From Amycolatopsis pittospori (GTDB taxonomy: Bacteria > Actinomycetota > Actinomycetes > Mycobacteriales > Pseudonocardiaceae), in NCBI RefSeq assembly GCF_013870525.1, contig NZ_JACBXD010000014.1, forward strand, positions 1 through 64,000: DNA of 64,000 nucleotides, written 5' to 3'. This document shows, piece by piece, positions 59,645 to 64,000 of the stretch. Made by a program: the position numbers and the translations under genes. A model generated the notes under the pieces. That model made no database searches. It saw nothing but the letters and a program-made list of their open reading frames with translations, and had not been told where the DNA came from. Every line of letters begins with the position of its first letter. Positions within the stretch are counted from its first letter, which is position 1.

Positions 59645-60464
59645 AGATCCCTTGCACCGCCCCGGCCGCGATCGCCGTCACGATCTTGAACGCCTTCATC
59701 GCCTCGGTCATGTCCGCCGCGTCGAAGCCGACCCGGCGTACGCCGATCTGTTCCACCGTCGGGATCACCGCCGTGGCCTGCGCGAGGTGGCTCGCGTCGA
59801 ACTCGACCTCGATGCGGTGGGGAGTGGTGAACCGCTCGACCCGGCCCGCGCGGTTCATCGAATCCGCCGCGGCCGAGGACAGCAGTTCGGCGGTCCTGGC
59901 GGGCGGGAGGCAGATCGCGGCGTAACGGCTGACGCACTCTTTCACCGTGACCAGTTCGGCTTCCGGCGCGTAGTCCTGGGCGTCGTCGCACGCCTTGTCA
60001 TCACCCGATACCACCAGCACCGGAACGCCGTACTCGGCGGCCATGGCGGCGTTGAGCCTGCCTTCGCTGGCCGGGACGTCGTCGAGCCACACGCCGGTGA
60101 TCTGATTCTCCAGGTAGGTGTGGGAGAGGACCCCGTCGAAGCCGGCGCCGGCGTGGTAGCCGAGGAAGACGACGCCGTCGACGCCGGTGTCGATGCCCTG
60201 CATCATCGAGAGCGGCTTGTGCCTGCCGGTGAGCATCCGGGCGCGGCCGTCGAGGTCCTCCAACAGGAGGTTCCGCTGCGACGAATGCGCCTCGTTGACC
60301 AGGACGTCGGTGGCGCCCGCGTCGAACAGGCCGGCGATGGTCGCGTTGACGTCGCCGGTGAACAGGCGGCGGAACCGCTGCCACTGTTCGGTGCCGGGGA
60401 TGACGTCCTCGGTCCAGGTGACGCCGGTGGCGCCCTCCATGTCCGCGGAGATCATGATGCGCAT
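59637..60464 (-). CDS. DppA-like D-aminopeptidase (M55)
   Basis: A 275-residue enzyme of the M55 family. MRIMISADMEGATG opens the protein with the metal-binding Asp and Glu; LVNEAHSSQRNLLLEDL and FLGYHAGAGF add His residues, and NAAMAAEYGVPVLVVSGDD follows. Related DppA cuts D-Ala dipeptides, relevant to cell-wall recycling. ATG 60464 is chosen because TAGGGT (60477-60472) is 7 nt away, a leaderless arrangement; a start three codons earlier would overlap that box. Confidence 0.88.
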   Translation of the reverse strand: MRIMISADMEGATGVTWTEDVIPGTEQWQRFRRLFTGDVNATIAGLFDAGATDVLVNEAHSSQRNLLLEDLDGRARMLTGRHKPLSMMQGIDTGVDGVVFLGYHAGAGFDGVLSHTYLENQITGVWLDDVPASEGRLNAAMAAEYGVPVLVVSGDDKACDDAQDYAPEAELVTVKECVSRYAAICLPPARTAELLSSAAADSMNRAGRVERFTTPHRIEVEFDASHLAQATAVIPTVEQIGVRRVGFDAADMTEAMKAFKIVTAIAAGAVQGIYG

Positions 60465-60506
60465 GCGGGGCACCCTAGCCGAGGCGCTTTGCCCCCGCTT
60501 CCGGGA

Positions 60507-61115
60507 TCAGGGCCAGGAACCGGAACGTGGGTAGACCGCCCAGGCGCGTGCCCACGCAGCGGCCCGGCGGCGGTCCAGGACCAGCCGGACGGCCCGGTAC
60601 AGCAGGACGAGCCCGGCCACGACGGCGAACCAGAGCCAGAGCCCCACGAGTACGGAATCGAACACCGCCGTCGACGCCGTTTTCGGGGCGGCCGTGAGAT
60701 CACCTCGCGCGTCGGTCCAGATCGGGACCGGCGATCCGGCGGGGCTGCCCGGGGTGGCGAGGACGCCGCCGGTGTGCCGGGCGCCGCGAGAATCGGTCCA
60801 GGTCGCCTGGGTGGTCGAATCGTCGGTTCCGACGCTCTCGCTGTCGACGATGCGGATGGGCGCGGCCTGCAGCAGGTACGCGGTGGCCGCCTGACGCCCG
60901 GCCGCGTCGGTGGCGGCCTCGGCGACCTGCCTGTCGTGATTGGCCGAGCCGACCGCGGCCGCGACGGGAACGGCGAGCAGAGCGGCGAGGATGGCGAGTT
61001 TCAGGACGAGGGCTTCGAAGCGGTCCGAACCGCGGGCCAGCGAGTTGCGGCCGGGGAAGAGCCGTCGCCGGAACCGGGCGATCGGACCGTTGGACCCGTG
61101 CACGAGGAACCCCAT
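60507..61115 (-). CDS. Rv1733c-like two-pass membrane protein
   Basis: A 202-residue protein with one helix near 36-57 (LVLKLAILAALLAVPVAAAV) and one near 151-172. The loop between is extracytoplasmic and contains WTDSRGARHTGGV and VPIWTDARGDLT, the paired repeats of the Rv1733c family. In mycobacteria Rv1733c is a dormancy-regulated antigen; function unknown. Divergent from the ABC-F region. Confidence 0.8.
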   Translation of the reverse strand: MGFLVHGSNGPIARFRRRLFPGRNSLARGSDRFEALVLKLAILAALLAVPVAAAVGSANHDRQVAEAATDAAGRQAATAYLLQAAPIRIVDSESVGTDDSTTQATWTDSRGARHTGGVLATPGSPAGSPVPIWTDARGDLTAAPKTASTAVFDSVLVGLWLWFAVVAGLVLLYRAVRLVLDRRRAAAWARAWAVYPRSGSWP

Positions 61116-61227
61116 TCCCTCAAGACCGCGAATACCTCCATGGTCGATTCTCGGTCACCTGGGCGCCGCTGTCGCGGTATGGGGACACAGACCACTCTGT
61201 GAACCTGTACACAACGTTTAATTCGTT

Positions 61228-61255
61228 TTGCACGCCGTCGTTCCCCGGCTACCTT
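61228..61255 (+). promoter_or_regulatory. Promoter of the ABC-F leader
   Basis: TTGCAC (61228-61233), a 16-bp spacer and TACCTT (61250-61255) form a -35/-10 pair. AT-rich TTTAATT lies just upstream. TACCTT is 7 nt before the AUG at 61263, so transcription would begin at or next to the leader-peptide start codon. Confidence 0.6.
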
Positions 61256-61262
61256 TTCTGCC

Positions 61263-61286
61263 ATGGGGTTCTTCTTCTACCTGTGA
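61263..61286 (+). CDS. Leader peptide (uORF) MGFFFYL before the ABC-F gene
   Basis: A seven-codon frame, ATG GGG TTC TTC TTC TAC CTG TGA, likely translated from a leaderless mRNA. Its three Phe and one Tyr codons, its position 108 bp before the ABC-F gene and the overlap of its stop with a stem that reaches the ABC-F ribosome site are typical of ribosome-mediated attenuators. Induction by a stalled ribosome is inferred. Confidence 0.6.
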   Translation: MGFFFYL

Positions 61287-61379
61287 TTCTCGCCTTCGAC
61301 GCGGCCCTGGCGTAGAGCTTTCGCTCCGCCGGGCCGCGTCCCTCCGCCGTCCCGATCGCGATCGGCCGTGCCGAGAATC
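61285..61379 (+). promoter_or_regulatory. Attenuator-like structure in the ABC-F leader
   Basis: GATTCTCG (61285-61292) pairs perfectly with CGAGAATC (61372-61379), which abuts AGGAGG (61380-61385), the ABC-F ribosome site. Inside, GCGGCCC (61301-61307) pairs with GGGCCGC (61331-61337) around a further stem. A ribosome paused on the uORF would cover the 5' arm and free the ribosome site. Confidence 0.55.
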
Positions 61380-61393
61380 AGGAGGACGCCTCT

Positions 61394-63022
61394 ATGCGTA
61401 CCCCGCATCGAACCGCCGGAACACAACTCGTGCTCTCCGGTGTCACCAAACGTTTCGACGACCACGTCGTGCTGGACCAGGTCGGTTTCACCGTCAAACC
61501 AGGGGAGAAGGCCGGCGTCGTCGGTGACAACGGGTCGGGCAAATCCACCTTGCTGAGGCTCGTCGCCGGACGCGAGGAGGCCGACAACGGGACGGTGACC
61601 GTCACCGCGCCCGGCGGCGTGGGTTACCTGCCGCAGACGCTGGAGCTGCCCGGAACCGCCACCGTCGGCGACGCGATCGACCTGGCGCTGGCCGATGTCC
61701 GGGACCTGGAATCCCGGATGCGGGCCGCCGAAGCGTCGCTGGAGACGACTGAAGACCTTGCCGAGTACGGCGACCTCGTGACCGCGTACGAAGCCCGCGG
61801 CGGCTATGAGGCCGAGGCCAGGGTGGAGATCGCGTTGCACGGACTCGGCCAGCCGGGTCTCGACCGCGATCGTGCGCTCGGCAGCCTGTCCGGCGGGCAG
61901 CGGTCACGGCTTGCGTTGGCCGCGACGTTGGCCGCTTCTCCCGAATTGCTGTTGCTGGACGAACCGACCAACGATCTCGACGACGAAGCCGTCGCGTGGC
62001 TGGAAAACCATCTCCGCGGGCATCGCGGCAGGCTCGTCGCGATCACGCACGACCGGATGTTCCTCAGCCGCGTCACCACCACGATCCTCGAGGTCGACGC
62101 CGATCGCCGGACCGTGCACCGGCACGGCAACGGCTACTCGGGATACCTCGCGGCGAAGGAGGCGGCGCGGGCCCGGTGGGTCCAGGAGTACGAGGAATGG
62201 AAACTGGAGAAGGCGCGTCACGAAGCGCTGGCCGACGTCAACATCGACCGGTTCTCGGCGATCCCGCGCAAGGCCCCGGCGGCTTTCAGCGGGGCGGGCG
62301 CCTTCCGGGCCCGGTCCCGTTCGCACGGGGCGATGAGCCGGATCCGCTCGGCGCGCGAACGGATCGAGCGGCTCGAAGCCGACCCGGTGCCGCCTCCGCC
62401 TCGGCCGCTGCGGTTCACCGCGCGGATCGCCGGCGGGGAGGCGGAGATCGATCGGCACGTGGTGAAGGTGGACGACGTGTCGGTGGCCGGCAGGCTGCTG
62501 CCGACCTCGCTCAGCGTGCTGCCCGGGGAACGGGTGCTGGTGACCGGCCCGAACGGTGCCGGCAAGACCACCCTGATGAGGGTGCTCGCCGGTGAACTGG
62601 CGCCGTCGACCGGGTCGGCGGAGCGGGCAGGCCGGATCGGTTTCCTGCACCAGGACGGCGGCCTCGCGGGCGATTCACGAACGGTCCTGGCGCTGTTCGC
62701 CGGTGACGGTGATGAGGAGGAGTCCGCCGAGAGGTTGCTGTCCCTGGGCCTGTTCCGGGCGGCGGATCTGCGCAAGCCGGTCCGGGAGTTGTCCGTGGGG
62801 CAGCGGCGCAGACTGGAATTGGCCAGGCTCGTGACGGCCAGGACCGACCTGTTGCTGCTCGACGAGCCGACCAACCACCTCGCGCCGGATCTGGTGGAGG
62901 AGATGGAACAGGCGCTCGCCGAGTATCCCGGCGCGCTCGTCGTCGTCACACACGACAGGCGGATGCGGCGGACGTTCGAGGGCCGGAGGCTGCACCTGGC
63001 CCCCGAACCGGTCGCCGTCTGA
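61394..63022 (+). CDS. ABC-F family ATPase, probable ribosome-protection or translation factor
   Basis: A 542-residue twin-ATPase protein without membrane segments. Walker A motifs are GDNGSGKST and GPNGAGKTT; signatures are LSGGQ and LSVGQ; LLLDEPTND and LLLDEPTNH are the Walker B ends. It resembles the protein at 59-1672, so they are paralogues. ABC-F factors enter the ribosomal E site; many confer resistance to macrolides, lincosamides or pleuromutilins. The upstream uORF and stem suggest antibiotic-inducible expression, a property of resistance-type members. AGGAGG is 8 nt before ATG 61394. Confidence 0.91.
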   Translation: MRTPHRTAGTQLVLSGVTKRFDDHVVLDQVGFTVKPGEKAGVVGDNGSGKSTLLRLVAGREEADNGTVTVTAPGGVGYLPQTLELPGTATVGDAIDLALADVRDLESRMRAAEASLETTEDLAEYGDLVTAYEARGGYEAEARVEIALHGLGQPGLDRDRALGSLSGGQRSRLALAATLAASPELLLLDEPTNDLDDEAVAWLENHLRGHRGRLVAITHDRMFLSRVTTTILEVDADRRTVHRHGNGYSGYLAAKEAARARWVQEYEEWKLEKARHEALADVNIDRFSAIPRKAPAAFSGAGAFRARSRSHGAMSRIRSARERIERLEADPVPPPPRPLRFTARIAGGEAEIDRHVVKVDDVSVAGRLLPTSLSVLPGERVLVTGPNGAGKTTLMRVLAGELAPSTGSAERAGRIGFLHQDGGLAGDSRTVLALFAGDGDEEESAERLLSLGLFRAADLRKPVRELSVGQRRRLELARLVTARTDLLLLDEPTNHLAPDLVEEMEQALAEYPGALVVVTHDRRMRRTFEGRRLHLAPEPVAV

Positions 63023-63041
63023 CCCTGTCGCTTGTGGACGG

Positions 63042-64000
63042 TCACCGCAACGGTGCCAGCGGTCCTTCCACCTTGGCCGGGTTGAGGCAGCTGTTCAGTC
63101 CGTCGACGAGTGAACAGAGTCCGGGACCTCGTTTGAGCCGGTAGCCCTGCGGTACGCCACCCGACGTCACCAGATCCTGGTACGCGGGAACGGCGTCCGT
63201 GGGGCGCCGGGTCAGCGAGGGATCGGTGAGGGCGTCCACTGTGTACAGTCCGAAACGGGCCCGGTAGCTGCCCCATTCGTAGTTGTCGGTGAGACTCCAG
63301 TAGTTGTAGCCGATGAGGTTCATGCCGTCGGCCTTCGCGCGCTGGAGCCAGTAGACGGTGTCGCGTACGTTGTCGCCGCGCGTGTAGTCGGCGTCGCGCA
63401 CCTTGCCGTTGTCGGTCGCCATGCCGTTCTCGACGACGTAGAGGGGCAGGCGCGGGAACCGGTTGTGGTAGCTGCGCAGCGCGTAGTAGATGCCCTCCGG
63501 CTGGAGCTTCACGTCCCAGAACTTGTCGGTGGCGGCGGCGAACACCGTCCAGTTGTCGATGCTCAGGCCGTAGTAGTAATCGATGCCGATGAAGTCGAGT
63601 TTGTCCTTGACCTGGTCGAGGAAGAACCAGTCGGCCATCCCGTTGACCCCGGTGATGTAGGCCTGATTGCTGGTGACCTTCGACGTCGGGTCGATCTCGT
63701 GGATCAGATCGTAGGCCCGCCGATGCGCCTGGACGACGTTCGACTGCGCGGCGAAGTACCGAGTGGGGTTCAGCGCACCGACCCTCTGCTCGTTCTTGAG
63801 GAAGATCAGCGGCTCGTTGAACGTCACCCAGAGGACGTCCTGGCCGGCGTAGCGCTGAACGATCTTCCTGCTGAACTCCAACCACGCGTCGGCCGTCCGC
63901 GTCTCGGCCCAACCACCCTGATCGAGTGCCCATCCCGGGTAGACCCAGTGGTTGAGCGTGATCATCGGGGTCATGCCCGCTTCGCGGACCTGCCGGATCA
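63042..64000 (-). CDS. Glycoside hydrolase family 1 beta-glycosidase (partial)
   Basis: The last 319 codons of a GH1 enzyme; the N-terminus lies beyond the right edge. VTFNEPL holds the acid/base glutamate and VVENGMA the nucleophile. LDFIGIDYYYGL and YNYWSLTDNYEWGSYRARFG are typical strands near the sugar site. The last residues (CSLVDGLNSCLNP) include a cysteine pair, suggesting export. It would release glucose or related sugars from beta-linked substrates. It ends 19 bp from the convergent ABC-F gene. Confidence 0.88.
   Translation of the reverse strand, partial: IRQVREAGMTPMITLNHWVYPGWALDQGGWAETRTADAWLEFSRKIVQRYAGQDVLWVTFNEPLIFLKNEQRVGALNPTRYFAAQSNVVQAHRRAYDLIHEIDPTSKVTSNQAYITGVNGMADWFFLDQVKDKLDFIGIDYYYGLSIDNWTVFAAATDKFWDVKLQPEGIYYALRSYHNRFPRLPLYVVENGMATDNGKVRDADYTRGDNVRDTVYWLQRAKADGMNLIGYNYWSLTDNYEWGSYRARFGLYTVDALTDPSLTRRPTDAVPAYQDLVTSGGVPQGYRLKRGPGLCSLVDGLNSCLNPAKVEGPLAPLR

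Noticed and set aside
61213-61233. WhiB7 binding site upstream of the second ABC-F promoter
   Set aside because: There is an AT-rich stretch before the -35 box, as WhiB7 targets have, but the match is too loose to call without a position weight matrix.

Overview
The window is chromosomal DNA of a high-GC actinobacterium. Strong third-codon GC, many GTG starts, F420-type oxidoreductase, Pup-proteasome genes and hairpin-rich intergenic DNA all fit. Gene order closely follows the Mycobacterium tuberculosis segment from Rv2125 (PAC2) through hisE/hisG, the RecB-like Rv2119, trmI, mpa, dop, pup, prcB, prcA, pafA, pafB, pafC, tatA, tatC, helY and Rv2091c to the exonuclease Rv2090 and pepE (Rv2089c). 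Non-mycobacterial accessory genes are interleaved. I infer a member of the Pseudonocardiales, most like Amycolatopsis; this is inference, because no database was searched.

Layout. 1-5.1 kb: an ABC-F ATPase, a MarR regulator, an ArsR-MFS efflux pair and a metallophosphoesterase. 5.2-10.2 kb: PAC2 protein, HAD phosphatase, an Ada-AlkA fusion with Ogt (alkylation repair), hisE-hisG. 10.2-17 kb: a 21-bp-unit fold-back repeat, ParA-like ATPase, thioesterase-like protein, RecB-like nuclease, site-2 protease, TrmI and two surface proteins with disordered tails. 17-32 kb: proteasome ATPase mpa, a DMT transporter, a small HTH gene with a repeated operator-like motif, an aldo/keto reductase, then dop-pup-prcB-prcA, a second fold-back repeat, a ricin-type lectin, a PAP2-lipid kinase fusion and pafA. 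32-45 kb: small regulator/oxidoreductase cassettes, then pafB-pafC-tatA-tatC-lipid kinase-helY. 45-49 kb: a duplicated two-gene module (DUF4333 surface protein plus Eis-like acetyltransferase). 49-64 kb: pirin, 5'-3' exonuclease, a second ArsR-MFS pair, pepE, Lrp, a toxin-antitoxin-like pair, SGNH hydrolase, a TetR-controlled SnoaL/DUF3237 pair, two peptidases, and a second ABC-F gene preceded by a leader peptide and an attenuator-like structure. A GH1 glycosidase runs off the right edge.

How it works together. Pup (ending Gly-Gly-Glu) is conjugated by PafA, removed by Dop, and recognised by the Mpa ring that feeds the PrcAB core. PafB/PafC are WYL regulators of DNA-damage genes, consistent with the nearby repair genes. 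Tat components and HelY form a housekeeping operon. Several small regulators sit beside a clear dyad in the promoter of their likely target.

Most notable non-coding signals: (i) a leaderless seven-residue uORF and long-range stem ahead of the ABC-F gene at 61394; (ii) two fold-back elements made of 21-bp units, both in convergent gaps; (iii) three copies of GTATAACG-N-CCTATAC, one overlapping the promoter of a small HTH gene and one just after it; (iv) two ArsR-MFS cassettes with operators of the same 32-bp geometry but different sequence; (v) many starts with a TANNNT box 6-8 nt upstream, the mark of leaderless transcripts. No rRNA, tRNA, CRISPR array, insertion sequence or prophage was recognised.
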